Source: Lucinisca nassula (taxonomy: Eukaryota; Mollusca; Bivalvia; Lucinida; Lucinidae). From it: DNA of 64,000 nt. Location of the stretch: contig OY757010.1 in assembly GCA_963580285.1 (NCBI GenBank), positions 67,106,406 through 67,170,405 on the forward strand, given 5' to 3'. The position numbers and the translations under genes were made by a program. The notes beneath the pieces were generated by a model that searched no databases, was not told the DNA's origin, and saw only the letters and a list, made by a program, of their open reading frames with translations. Shown one piece after another: positions 22,000 through 32,888 of the stretch; position 1 is the stretch's first letter, and each line of letters opens with the position of its first letter.

Positions 22000-22312
22000 T
22001 TGTTTTGTTTGTTTGATTTGAGGTTAAACGTTCCAGTCAACACGGTAAAGGTCATTTTGGAGACGTTGCTTCCAGTTTCGTGGGACTTTTACCCGACATT
22101 GAGATGAAATGACATCTCAAGCCCTGCCGCCCAATGAAACCAATAGGGTTTATAAGCATGGATGGTCCGATTCGCACCGCTTCGCATGGGCAGGCTTATA
22201 TCCTCTAAGCGGTTTACCGGTACCGCTATTCGTGAGCAGATCGGTTTCAGCTCTGCATGGAAGCATCATGCAGCCCATCTATTTCTTCAGGCACCAATGG
22301 GCGGGGGCCCGT
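22000..22312 (-). mobile_element. SINE-like family B retroposon, near full length
   Basis: Starts on the + strand with TTTGTTTGTTTGATTTGAGG, the complement of the A-rich tail, and ends at GCACCAATGGGCGGGGGCC. All core blocks of the family are present. Confidence 0.7.
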
Positions 22313-22589
22313 TAGCATGTAGCATTGGCTAGGACCTCAAATGGACATTAGTCATTACCGGGCTGGGTGTAGAAACTGTGCAGCTGGTATGACTACGAGA
22401 CCATGGGTGATGCAGTACTTCATCACTAGCCTGTCGTCATTTTTCCTCTGTTGTAAGGAGCTCCAACAAAGACTGGAAATCATCTGGGTCCAGTTGTTCA
22501 AAGCCTCGTTAGCTTAACGAGCTTGTTAGTGGTCAAATTGTTAACCATTCTAGTAGGTACAGTATCTAAAATGTTTTATTTTTATTGGA

Positions 22590-22633
22590 AAAATGTGAGC
22601 AGCTTTTGCTTCTGCAAAAGCTGCTCACATTTT
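22590..22633. repeat. Perfect 20-bp-stem hairpin
   Basis: AAAATGTGAGCAGCTTTTGC and its exact reverse complement around TTCT. A related, broken version lies near 52410-52440 (AAAAATGTTAGCAGCTTTTC). Confidence 0.85.
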
Positions 22634-22739
22634 TTCAGCAAAAATATTAGCATATTTGCCTTATTAAATGATCAAAGTTTAACGATCCATTGACTAACAA
22701 CATTTTAAGTTTTGAACAACTGGGCCCTGGCTGGTACTG

Positions 22740-22920
22740 CTTGTAGTCACCAGTCACCAGTCTTGCTGCTCTAGCTGCTGGATGTTCCCGGCAGTATGTG
22801 GGTTCCAGGCAGTAGCTGCATACTCCACCCCAGGCCAAATGAGAGAAGTGTAGCACTGTGCCTTGATCACTTGCGGGCATCTTGATTCTTGAGACATTCC
22901 TCCGCAAAGAAGTAAGAGTG
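22740..22920 (-). pseudogene. LINE reverse transcriptase remnant, unit 1 of a duplicated block
   Basis: The minus strand reads phrases such as CYTSLIWPGVEYAATAWNPH and LVTGDY across frame breaks. This is the region around VEYA..VWDPH...QRRAARFV conserved in LINE RTs. Short and decayed. The block (LINE piece plus following hairpin repeat) is repeated at 23216 onward. Confidence 0.55.
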
Positions 22921-23215
22921 TTCTTTCCCCATTTTTGCATCACGAAAACACGTCTACCGGTATATAATTTTCACCCCCTTGAACACCACTTTTATATAGA
23001 AAAACTGAGGTTTGCAGGGGTAAACATTTTTGTTATTTCTGCTCTAAAATATAGATTGTGGGTACTCGTTAGAACGGCCTCATCGAGGGGGTTCTATTGA
23101 GTACTCACAATCCATATTTTGAGCAGAAATAAGAAAAATATCACAGTTTTTCTTCTTAAATTTATTTTTTTCGGCGGTGAAAGTTACACTGTATTTGTAT
23201 AGGCTTGCTATCGTA
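22785..23215. repeat. ~435-bp block, intact copy of a tandem duplication
   Basis: Contains the LINE remnant, CACCCCCTTGAACACCACTT, and a hairpin repeat. The second copy starts at 23216 and is split at 23404 by a 5.4-kb element, resuming at 28829. The intact copy thus serves as an empty-site reference. Confidence 0.75.
23035..23145. repeat. Hairpin repeat (TAGATTGTGGGTACTCGTTAGAAC family)
   Basis: Imperfect inverted arms around GGCCTCATCGAGG, outer sequence TGCTC(T)AAAATATAGATTG / CAATCCATATTTTGAGCA. Four relatives in the window. Confidence 0.75.
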
Positions 23216-25257
23216 ATGATGTGGGTCCAAGGCAGTAGCTGCATACTCAACCCCAGGCCAAATGAGAGAAGTGTAGTGCTGTGCCTTGATCACTCGCGGG
23301 CATCTTGAGACATTCCTCTGCAAGAAAGCAAGTGTTGTTTCCCCTTTTTTGCATCATGAAAACACGCCTATATAATTTCACCCCCTTGAACACCACTTTT
23401 ATAGCTCACCTGTGTAGTAGTGAAAAGGTGAGCTTTTGTGATCACTTTTCGTCCGTCGTCTGTCATCAGTGCGTGTGTGCGTAAACAATTTCTTCAAAAG
23501 ACATCTCCTCCTAAACCACTGATCGGATTTTGACCAAACTTCACAGGAATGATCCTTAGGTGGTCTCCTTTCAAAGTTGTTTAAATGGTTCCGGTTCGTT
23601 GCACATTGAGGTCACAGGAGCCAAAAATAGATTTTTTTTCACTGAAAACTTAAAAAATCTTCTCTGAAACCAAAAGGCCCAGTACTTTGATATTTGGTAT
23701 GAAGCTTCATCTAGTGGACCAGTACCAAGATTGTTCAAATTGTTGTGCTGGGGCCAAAAATGCCCCCGCGCCTGGATCCTTTGGTTTTACATGGGCTTAT
23801 ATAGGGAAAATCTTTAAAAATCTTCTTCTCTGAAACCGCAAGGCTCAGGCCTTTGATATTTAGTATGAAGCTTCATCTAGTGGACCCCTACCAAGATTGT
23901 TCACATTTTAGTGCTGGGACCAAAAATGCCCCCGCCCCAGGGCCCTTTGGTTTTACATGGGATTATATAGGGAAAATCTTTAATAATCTTCTTCTCTGAA
24001 ATTGCATGGCCCAGGTCTTTGATATTTGGTACGAAGCTTTATCTAGTGGACCTCTACCTAAATTGTTCAAATTATGGTGCTGGGGCCAAAAATGCCGCCG
24101 CCCCAGGGCCCTTTGGTTTTACATGGGCTTATATAGGGAAAATCTCTAAAAATCTTCTTCTCTGAAACCGCAAGGCCCAGGTCTTTGTTATTTGGTATGA
24201 AGCTTCACCTAGTGGACCCCTACCAAGATTGTTCAAATTATAGCTCCGGGGCCCTTTGGTTTTACACAGACATATGTAGGGAAAATCTTGAAAAATCTTC
24301 TACTCTGAAACCACAAGGCCTAGGTCTGTGATATTTGGTATGAAGCTTCATCTAGTGGACCTCTACCAAGATTGTTCAAATTACCGGTATAGCCCTGAGG
24401 CCAAAAATGCCCCTGCCTCAGGGCCGTTTGGTTGTACGTAGGGTTATATAGGGAAAATCTTGAAAAATATTCTTCTCTGAAACCGCAAGGCCCAGGTCTT
24501 TGATATCTGGTATGAAGCTTCATCTAGTGGACCCCTACCAAGATTGTTCAAATTATAGTGCTGGGACCAGAAATGTCCCCGTCCTGGGGCCCTTTGGTTT
24601 AACATCGGCTTACAGTATATGGGGAAAATCTTTAAAAATCTTCTTCTCTGAAACGGCAGGGCCCAGGTCTTTGATATCTGGTATGAAGCTTCATCTATTG
24701 GACCCCTACCAAGATTGTTCAAATTATAGTGCTGGGACCAGAAATGTCCCCGTCCTGGGGCCCTTTGGTTTAACATGGGATTATATAGGGAAAATCTTTA
24801 ATAATCTTCTTCTCTGAAATTGCATGGCCCAGGTCTTTGATATTTGGTATGAAGCTTTATCTAGTGGACCTCTACCTAAATTGTTCAAATTATGGTGCTG
24901 GGGCCAAAAATGCCCCCGCCCCAGGGCCCTTTGGTTTTACATAGGCTTATATAGGGAAAATCTCTAAAAATCTTCTTCTCTGAAACTGCAAGGCCCAGGT
25001 CTTTGTTATTTGGTATGAAGCTTCACCTAGTGGACCCCTACCAAGATTGTTCAAATTATAGCTCCGGGGCCCTTTGGTTTTACACAGACATATGTAGGGA
25101 AAATCTTGAAAAATCTTCTACTCTGAAACCACAAGGCCTAGGTCTGTGATATTTGGTATGAAGCTTCATCTAGTATAGCCCTTTGGTTGTACGTAGGGTT
25201 ATATAGGGAAAATCTTGAAAAATATTCTTCTCTGAAACCGCAAGGCCCAGGTCTTTA

Positions 25258-26484
25258 TCCCCACGCTTTTCGAAGAAAAAGTGGGGATATTGTAATTGTC
25301 TCCGTTGTCCGTATGTCCGTCCGTCCGTCTTACCGGACAACTCCTCCCACACTTTTACAGCTAGAAACTTAAAACTTTGGGAACTGATAGGTCTTTGGTC
25401 TGAGGAGTGCATGACACTTTCGGAATTTTGATCCTACCCTTAGGGGCCAGGCCAGGGGGTGGGGTGCCCTGGGGGTAAAAAATCAAAGTTTTCAGAACTT
25501 GGTCGTGTAACATATCAAATCTAACGGCATAATGAGTAGAATACATAACAACCAAAATTTGACCCCTAGGGTCAGGTTTGAGGTCACCAGAGGTCAAAAA
25601 CTTGGATTTTCACCCCCATAACACCCTTTTTAACGATTACCGGATAACTCCTCCTACGCCGTTTCAGATAAAAACATGAAACTTTAGGAACTGATAGGGC
25701 TTTGGTCTGAGGAGTGCATGACACTTTCGGAATTTTGATACTACCCCTAGGGGCCAGGCCAGGGGGTGGGGTGCCCCGGGGGTAAAGAACCAAAATTTTC
25801 AGAACCTGGTTGTGTGACATATCAAATCGAACGGCATAATGAGTAGTATACATAACAATCAAAATTTGACCCCTAGGGTCAGGTTTGAGGTCACCAGAGG
25901 TCAAAAACTTGGATTTTCACCCCCATAACCCCCTTTTTAACGATTACCGGATAACTCCTCCTACGCCGTTTCAGATAGAAACATGAAACTTTGGGAACTG
26001 ATAGGTCTTTGGTCTACGGAGTGCATGACACTTTCGGAATTTCGGTCCTACCCCTAGGGGCCAGGCCAGGGGCTGGGGTGCCCCGGGGGTAAAAAATCAA
26101 AGCTTTCAGAACCTGGTCATGTGACATATCAAATCGAACGGCATAATGAGTAGAATACATGACAATACGGCATAATGAGTAGAATACATGACAATCAAAA
26201 TTTGACCCCTAGGGTCAGATTTGAGGTCACCAGAGGTCAAAAACTTGGATTTTCACCCCCATAACCCCCTTTTTAACGATTACCGGATAACTCCTCCTAC
26301 GCCGTTTCAGATAGAAACATGAAACTTTGGGAACTGATAGGTCTTTGGTCTGAGGAGTGCATGACACTTTTGGAATTTTGATCTTAAGATTGGGTGGGAG
26401 TTGCAATTGAAAAATTATATAGTGGCGTATCTTTAAAAAAGCGTGGGGATATGCGATGGCGTGCCATCGACTGCACAATTCTAG
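25258..26484 (+). mobile_element. Non-autonomous Helitron-like element, copy 2
   Basis: Starts TCCCCACGCTTTTCGAAG after A and ends CACAATTCTAG before T. Hairpin CGATGGCGTGCCATCG (about 26455-26470) lies 14 bases before the 3' end. The body holds three ~306-bp units in the sense opposite to copy 1. Inserted into the 165-bp array. Confidence 0.75.
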
Positions 26485-27510
26485 TTGATATCTGGTATGA
26501 AGCTTCATCTAGTGGACCCCTACCAAGATTGTTCAAATTATAGTGCTGGGACCAGAAATGTCCCCGTCCTGGGGCCCTTTGGTTTAACATCGGCTTACAG
26601 TATATGGGGAAAATCTTTAAAAATCTTTTTCTCTGAAACGGCAAGGCTCAGGTCTTTGATATCTGGTATGAAGCTTCATCTATTGGACCCCTACCAAGAT
26701 TGTTCAAATTATAGTGCTGGGACCAGAAATGTCCCCTTCCTGGGGCCCTTTGGTTTAACATCGGCTTACCGTATATGGGGAAAATCTTTAAAAATCTTCT
26801 TCTCTGAAACGGCAAGGCCCAGGTCTTTGATATTTGGTATGAAGCTTCATCTAGTGGACCTCCACCAAGATTGTTCAAATTATAGCCCTGGGGCCAAAAA
26901 TGCCCCAGCTTCGGGGCCCTTTGGTTTTACATAGATTATATAGGGAAAATCTTTAAGAATCTTCTCCTCGGAAACAACAAGGTCTAGGTCTTTGATATTT
27001 GGTATGAACCTTCATCTAGTGCACCTCTTCCAAGATTGTTCAAATTATAGCCCTGAAAATAGTGCTGGGGCCAAAAATGCCCCCACCCCGCGGCCCTTTG
27101 GTTTTACATTGGCTTATATAGGGAAAATCTTTAAAAATCTTCTGTGAAACCACAAGACCTAGGTCTTTGATATTTGGTGTGAAATTTCATCTAGTAGACC
27201 TCTATCAAGATTGTTCAAATTATAGCACTGGGGCCAAAAATGCGCCCGCCTGAGAACCTTTGGTTTTACATAGACTTATATAGGGAAATCTTTAAAAATC
27301 TTCGACTCTGAAACTGCAAGGCCCATCTCTTTGGTATTTGGTATGGAGCTTCATCTAGTGTACCTCTACCAAGATTGTTCAAATTATAGCCCTCGGGCCA
27401 CAAATGCCCCCGCCTTGGGGCCCTTAGGTTTTACATAGACTTATATAGAGATAATCTAGAAAATCTTCTTCTCTGAAACAGCAAGGCCCAGGTCTTTGAT
27501 ATTTGGTGTG

Positions 27511-27748
27511 TTTGTTTTTTTTTTTTTTTTTTGGTTTTACAGCCCTTTCAAGATTATTTCACTCATATCCAGCCGATCGTTAATCAGAGGTGGGTGAAAA
27601 CTTGAGTACCTGGAGAAAAACCACCTTACCTTCCGTTGCAGAACTTGGCTTCTCACATATGACCCGAGCAAGGCTCGAACCACAGCGGTGAGAGACCTAA
27701 TGATCAAGAGTCAGCGCTCTTAACCACTAGGCCATGGAGGCCCGTAAA
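27511..27748 (-). mobile_element. tRNA-derived SINE with poly-A tail and 13-bp target duplication
   Basis: On the minus strand: head with TGGCCTAGTGGTTAAGAGCG (A box) and GGTTCGAGCC (B box), then a conserved-core-like segment (GGTGGTTTTTCTCCAGGTAC, as in Meta/core-domain SINEs), then a poly-A tail seen as T18 at 27514-27531. Both sides carry GATATTTGGTGTG (27498-27510 and 27749-27761). Inserted in the 165-bp array. Confidence 0.85.
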
Positions 27749-27796
27749 GATATTTGGTGTGAAGCTTCATCTAGTGGACCACTATCAAGATTGTTA

Positions 27797-28488
27797 TCCC
27801 CACGCTTTTCGAAGAAAAAGTTGGGATATTGTAATGGTCTTCATCGTCCGTACGCGGGTCCATACGTCTAACCGGATAACTCCTCCTCGACGGTTATAGA
27901 TAGAAACTTGAAACTTTGGGAACTGATAGATCTTTGGTCTGGGGAGTGCATGACACTTTCGGAATTTTGATCACACCCCTATGGGTGGGCCCAGGGGGTG
28001 GGGCCCGCGGGGGTCAAAAATAAAAATTTCCAGAATATGGTCGTGTAATATATCAAAGCGAAAGGCATGATGAGTAGAAAACATTACAACCAAAATTTGA
28101 CCCCTGGGGTCAATTTTGAGGTCACCAGAGGTCAAAAACTGATTTTGACCCCTTTACCCCCATACATTACTGTTACCGGATAATTCCTCCTAGACCGTTA
28201 TAGATAGCAACTTGAAACTTTGGGAACTGATTAAACTTTGGTCTGGGGAGTGCATAACACTTTGAGAATTTTGATCCTACCCCTGGGCACCTTGGGGATA
28301 AAAAAATCAAAGTTTTCAGAACATGGTCGTGTAGCATATTAAATCGAACGGCATGATGAGTAGAATACATCACAATCAAAATTTTACCCCTCAGGTCAAA
28401 CACCCTTAGGGGATGGCCCAGGGAGTGGGGCCCGCGGGGAAGCGTGGGGATATGATGCGATGGCTTGCCATCGACTGCGCGATTCTAG
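27797..28488 (+). mobile_element. Non-autonomous Helitron-like element, copy 3 (shorter)
   Basis: Same ends: A|TCCCCACGCTTTTCGAAG and GATTCTAG|T with hairpin CGATGGCTTGCCATCG. Only about two internal units, more diverged than copies 1 and 2. Confidence 0.75.
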
Positions 28489-28828
28489 TTTAAATTATAG
28501 CCCTTAGGCCGAAAATGCCCCCAACCCTGGGGCCATTTGGTTTTACATAGGCTTATGTAGAGAATATCTTTTAAAAAATCTTCTTCTCTGAAACCGCAAG
28601 GCCCAGGTCTTTGATATTTGATGTGTAGCTTGATCTAGTGGACCTTTGCTAAGATTGTTCAAATTATAGCCTTTGTTGATATTTTGTATGAAGCTTAACC
28701 TTTTTAGACCTCCCTCATTATTATGCACATAATAGCCCTGGGGTCAATAATGGCCCTCCATGGGGCCTATTTGTTACTCTATGGATCAGGTGAGTGATCC
28801 AGGGCGATCATGGCCCTCTTGTTTATAG

Positions 28829-29045
28829 TAAAACTGGGGTTTACAGGGGAAAACCTTATATTTCTTTTTTCTGCTCTAAAATATAGACTGTGGGTACTCA
28901 TTAGAACTGCCTCGATGAGGTGGTTCTAACGTGTTCTCACAATCTATATTTTGAGCAGACTTAGAAAAATGGCACAATTTTTTCATGTAAAATCTTCATT
29001 TTTTTTTGCGATAAAATTTACTATGTATTTGTATAGGCCTGTTCT
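28829..29045. repeat. Second half of the duplicated block, with hairpin repeat
   Basis: Continues the block interrupted at 23404. The hairpin repeat (about 28868-28965) matches 23035-23145. Confidence 0.7.
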
Positions 29046-29310
29046 CGTAATGTAACATCGTCCATGTGGCTATTCCAGGATAAGTTGTCAGCCAGTATAA
29101 CCCCAAGATACTAAAAATTTGGACACCTTGAGGACTTGCTGTTCTCCTAAAATTTTAACAAATTTGTTTCATGATCCAGGAAGGAGTCCAGACAGACTGG
29201 CAAACATTGTAGACCCTGATCAGGAGTAGTCTGATCTGGGTCTTCACTGTTTGCTTAGGCCGTTCTGCCCCAATACTTAGGATCATTATGGTAATATTAT
29301 GTTCTACCAC
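29046..29310. repeat. Repeat shared with 62370-62590
   Basis: Shared phrases in the same order: TTGGACACCTTGAGGACTTG, TTTTAACAAATTTGTTT, CACTGTTTGCTTAGGCC, CCCAATACTTAGGA. The first part resembles the minus strand of a LINE; the second part is a GGCAAAC..CTGATC MITE core. Confidence 0.6.
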
Positions 29311-29342
29311 AATTCCGAAATCTAGCATATATACAGAATGGC

Positions 29343-29580
29343 TAAATCCACTTTTCTACAGTAAACCGCTTAGAGGATCTAAGCCTGTCCAGGAACCGCG
29401 GTGCGAGGCGGACCGTCCATGCTAATAAACCCTATTGGTTTCATTGGGCGACAGGGCTTGAGATGTCATTTCATCTCAATGTCGGGTAAAAGTCCCACAA
29501 AATTGGAAGCAACGTCTCCAAAATGACCTTTACAGTGTTGACGGGGACGTTAAACCTCAAATCCAATCAACCAATCCACT
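29343..29580 (+). mobile_element. SINE-like family B retroposon (5'-truncated)
   Basis: Runs from about AAACCGCTTAGAGGATCTAAG to the CCTCAAATCCAATCAA tail. Nearly the same, base for base by eye, as 58265-58462. Confidence 0.7.
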
Positions 29581-29595
29581 TTTCTACAAGAATTA

Positions 29596-29806
29596 ACCCT
29601 TGTCCCGCTGAGCCCGGATATGCCTTTTCTTTGAAACAATGTAGATCCAGATCAGATGGCTTCTGAAGAAGCCATCTGATCAGGATCTTCATTGTTTGCC
29701 ATCCAGTTTATGAATTTATTGCAATAATTTGCATCAAGTTATCTGATTGGCTGATAATCAATAGTGGGTGTGACATATTTAAATATTCAGCAGGACAAGG
29801 ATTAAG
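29596..29806. repeat. Family D MITE-like repeat (TTAACCCTTGTC...AAGGATTAA)
   Basis: Ends are TTAACCCTT and AAGGATTAA. The centre has the hairpin GATGGCTTCTGAAGAAGCCATC flanked by GATCCAGATCA / TGATCAGGATC. Relatives at 32493, 55905 and 59153. Confidence 0.65.
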
Positions 29807-29994
29807 CAATCCATTGTAGTTTAACCTTTACCACTCTCTGGGCTAATTCAGCAAACAACAAATTGTTGATATTTTTCTTAGTTTTTTCAGGAAATGGGAC
29901 TTGACAAATTCTGATGCAAATTGTCATGAAGTCAAGTCCTTTTTTTCCGCAAATGGAGACAATATGCATGAGATGTAGTCAAGTTTTCCGGAAA

Positions 29995-30212
29995 ACAGGG
30001 TTTTTATGCATTGGACCGTCCGACTCGTAACACTTTGCCTGGGCAGGCTTAGACCTTCTAAACGGTTTACCAGTACTCCATGCATATATGAGTAAACCCC
30101 ATTGGTTTCATTTGGCGGCAGGGATTGATATGTCATTTATTCTTAATGTAGGGTAAAAGTCTCCAAAATGACATATACAGTGTTGACGGGGGCGTTAAAC
30201 TGCAAATGAAAC
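29995..30212 (+). mobile_element. SINE-like family B retroposon (diverged)
   Basis: Core blocks from GGACCGTCCGACTCG to GGGGGCGTTAAACTGC, then AAACAAGCAAACAAAAGC tail. Followed by a family G fragment (30225-30310). Confidence 0.6.
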
Positions 30213-30328
30213 AAGCAAACAAAAGCACATTCTTTGATCAGAAACTGACAGCTATCCTTCTTGAGCCAGCGGAAGGGAGAGGATGACCATAGAAAAGCTT
30301 TCATTACCAACCCCAAGGTGCTTTGATA

Positions 30329-30564
30329 TTAACCCATTGCAAGCGGGAAAGCCCTAAAGGGGTACCTTGGCAAACAGTGCAGGCCCAGTTCAGATGCTGC
30401 ACAATGTGGCATCCGATCAGGGCCTGCACTATTTGCTAACAGAATTTTCCATAAAAATAGAATTAAAATGATGAAAATAGGCCTATAACCTCTTATATGA
30501 CAAATGATCTTGTCCAACATATACATGTAGCAATAGAAGAGTCCACTAGTATACAAGGGATTAA
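30329..30564. mobile_element. Family C MITE
   Basis: TTAACCCATTGCAAGCGG at one end and GTATACAAGGGATTAA at the other. Centre GGCAAACAGTGCAGGCCC with inverted GGGCCTGCACTATTTGC. Confidence 0.6.
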
Positions 30565-30809
30565 GCTTGACATTAGACTTGCCCAAGTCTGTTAATTAGG
30601 TGTGCATTGTAGAAATAATTGTTTACAAAAAATAAAAAATAAATACATTGTAAATGAATACAGTCTTTTATGAAAATTTTGAAATTAACACCTACATTCA
30701 TAGATGAAGACTAAAGAGACTTTTACATATTTTTTGTTTAAAGGGACTTTCATTTAAAAATAAAAAATGTAAATGTAGGGACTTGGGCAAGTCTAGCTTG
30801 ACATGAACT
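30565..30809. other. No gene seen
   Basis: Short AT-rich spacer. ACTTG(G)GCAAGTCT.GCTTGACAT occurs at both ends (about 30555-30585 and 30780-30810) in inverted or direct form, suggesting another small insertion, not resolved. Confidence 0.35.
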
Positions 30810-30821
30810 TCAGCCCCCACC

Positions 30822-31118
30822 CATCGGGCCTTGAAGAAATAGATGGGCTGCATAATGCTTCCACGCAGAGCTGAAACCAACCGCACACGAGAACTGGTAA
30901 ACTGCTTAGAGAATGTAAGTCTGCCCAGGCAAAGCGGTGCTAGTTGGTACGTCCATGCTTATAAACCCTATTGGTTTCATTGGGCGACAGGGCTTGAGAT
31001 GTCATTTCATCTCAATGCCGGGTAAAAGTCCAACAAAATTGGAAGCAACGTTTCCAAAATGACTTATACAGTGTTGACGGGAAGTTAGACCTCAATTCAA
31101 ACAAACAAACAAAAGCAC
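30822..31118 (+). mobile_element. SINE-like family B retroposon, near full length
   Basis: Starts GGGCCTTGAAGAAATAGATG and ends in the tail CAAACAAACAAACAAAAG. Followed by family G sequence to about 31215. Confidence 0.7.
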
Positions 31119-31238
31119 ATTCTTTGACAATAAACTGACAGCTGTCCTTCTTGAGCCAGTGGAAGGGAGAGGATGACCATTGAAAAGATTTCATGTCCAT
31201 CTTGGCAGGTATCAAACCCGATGTACAGTTCTGTGATA

Positions 31239-31454
31239 TTAACTCATTGCATGCGGGAAGCCTCTAAAGGGGTACCATGGCAAAAAGTGCATGCCCAGAT
31301 CAGCTTCTGGTCAGGGCCTGTACTATTTGCTAACAGAATTTGCAATAAAAAATAGAATAAAAATGAAAAAAAAAGGACCTGACACCCCTTATATGACAAA
31401 TGGACAAGTCCAACATATAGAAATGGAAGAGTCCACTAGTATACAATGGGTTAA
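31239..31454. mobile_element. Family C MITE
   Basis: TTAACTCATTGCATGCGG ... GTATACAATGGGTTAA. A sister copy of 30329-30564, including GTCCACTAGTATACAA. Confidence 0.6.
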
Positions 31455-31660
31455 ACTTGATATGAGCTTACTGATTACAGTGATGGTGTTTATAGGAAGT
31501 AGGTTTGTTATCTTGATCAATTAACTGACTTTCTGTTGTTTTATTGATTCCTTCATTTCCAATAGAATATGTTTTAACAGAAAGTAGAACGGTGTAGCTC
31601 CAGGTAAGCACGAGTAACGAGGATAATTTTCACGTATCTTTTCTTGATTCTCCGTGAAAG

Positions 31661-31727
31661 CATATGTTGTGGGTACTTGTTAGAATCGCCTCCCTGAGGC
31701 GATTCTAACAAGTACCCACAACATATG
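31661..31727. repeat. Perfect 32-bp-stem hairpin (best copy of the TTGTGGGTAC family)
   Basis: Arms 31661-31692 and 31696-31727 are exact reverse complements around CCT. Core CATATGTTGTGGGTACTTG. The flanks also pair loosely. Confidence 0.9.
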
Positions 31728-31889
31728 TTTCTGGTAAGAAATAAAGAAAACTTTCCCCTGATTAATTTTGTTATTCCTTCTTGTCTAAGAAACCATTCTT
31801 GATAAAATATAGATAGAATCTATAATCTGTCAGGGCAACAGATACGGTAATAATTTTGGATAATTGAAAGGTAGTCTTTGTAAATTCTC

Positions 31890-31970
31890 CATAAAACTAT
31901 GTTGTGGGTGTTCATTAGAAACACCTCACTGAGGCGGTTCTAATGAGTACCACAACATAGGTTTATATGG
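31890..31970. repeat. Hairpin repeat, diverged copy
   Basis: AACTATGTTGTGGGTGTTC and GAGTAC-CACAACATAGG arms with central CACCTCACTGAGGCGG. Confidence 0.65.
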
Positions 31971-32074
31971 AGAAATAAGGAAAACTGTTCTTCAATTATG
32001 ACAAAATATTAACCTTATCTGTTGCTGCATTGCAAGAAACTGTAAATCTGGCCTCAGGGTCATTTGATTTTTAG

Positions 32075-32220
32075 CTCACCTGAGGTGAGCTATTGTGATC
32101 ACTTTATGTCCGTCGTCCGTCCATCCGTCTGTCTGTCCATCGACAATTACTTCATATGACATCTCCGAAACCACAGTGTGACTGGGCTGTGAAACTCCAA
32201 ACAGACAGCAAAATTTTTGT
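32075..32220 (+). mobile_element. CTCACC family element, 5' fragment
   Basis: Begins CTCACCTGAGGTGAGC after TTTTTAG, then GTCCGTCGTCCGTCC. Truncated where a family C MITE begins. Confidence 0.6.
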
Positions 32221-32221
32221 A

Positions 32222-32441
32222 TTAACCCTTTTTGTACAAAATGAAATCTTCCTCCTTGTTTAGTGCAAGAGTTCATTTCAAAATTTAGGGGTATCAGGTT
32301 GTGTTTTCTTCAAAATTTATTTGGAAAATAGCTGAACTTTTGGCAAACACTGTAGGCCCTGATAAGACATCACATTCTGCGGTGTCTGATCTGGGCCTGC
32401 ACTGTTTACCGTTTAGGGTTTTCTGGTGTGAAATGGGTTAA
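32222..32441. mobile_element. Family C MITE
   Basis: TTAACCCTTTTTGTACAAAA ... TGAAATGGGTTAA. Inner GGCAAACACTGTAGGCCC and GGGCCTGCACTGTTTACC. Confidence 0.65.
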
Positions 32442-32492
32442 AGTTCTATTTAAGTTTGTAAGAGTTCATATATTTCAAACACAAAGGTAGAT

Positions 32493-32690
32493 TAACCCTT
32501 GCCCTGCTGAATAAATTAATTTTGCCACATCCATTTTTGACTATTACCCAATCAAATTACCTGATATAATGTATTCATTCCAGTTCTCAAACTGAATGGC
32601 AAATAGTGTAGATTCTGATCAGATTATGGCTTCTCTTCGGATCTGGAACTACATTGTTTGCAAAGAAAGGTGTTATCGTGTTTCTATGGT
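32493..32690. repeat. Family D MITE-like repeat
   Basis: Starts TTAACCCTTGCCCTGCTG. Contains ATTACCCAATCAAATTAC and a degraded GGCTTCT.. hairpin. A 3' half of a family C element (32720-32795) follows. Confidence 0.55.
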
Positions 32691-32888
32691 CCAAAGTTTT
32701 AACCAGTACTTCTGAGTCGCCTCTACCTGTGACCTGGGCCTGCACTGTTTGCCAATTACCCGTTTTGGGGTTTCTGGTACAAATGGGTTAAAACACCTTG
32801 ACCAAAGTCATCATTGAGTTAGGCTAGACTGTTTATGATATTAACAAGTTCTGATTGGATTCAATTATTTCTCGATAATTACTTTCTT

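Larger units (their letters stand above)
23640..28720. repeat. ~165-bp tandem array (interrupted)
   Basis: More than 15 units with blocks GAAACC(G/A)CAAGGCCCAGGTC, TTTGATATTTGGTATGAAGC, TCATCTAGTGGACC, CCAAGATTGTTCAAATTATAG and GGGGCCCTTTGG. Two larger sub-blocks (23960-24310 and 24775-25160) are almost the same, implying recent internal duplication. Apparent ORFs on both strands follow the repeat period and are not genes. Confidence 0.85.
23405..28821 (+). mobile_element. CTCACC...CTCTTG family element, 5.4 kb, with nested insertions
   Basis: Starts CTCACCTGTGTAGTAGTG and ends GGTGAGTGATCC...GGCCCTCTTG. It is flanked by TTTATAG on both sides (23398-23404 and 28822-28828), and the intact paralog at 22990-23010 shows the uninterrupted site. 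The interior is a long array of ~165-bp units (CTTCTCTGAAACCGCAAGGCCCAGG...). Nested inside are Helitron copies 2 and 3 and a SINE. No transposase gene, so it moves in trans if at all. Confidence 0.75.

Noticed and set aside
24320..26934. Several 70-150-codon open frames on both strands
   Set aside because: They repeat the same peptide every ~165 or ~306 bp and follow the tandem units, so they are by-products of repeats.
31560..31605. 40-nt exon between TTCCAATAG and CAG|GTAAGC
   Set aside because: Good splice-like borders, but stops in all three frames, so not a coding exon.
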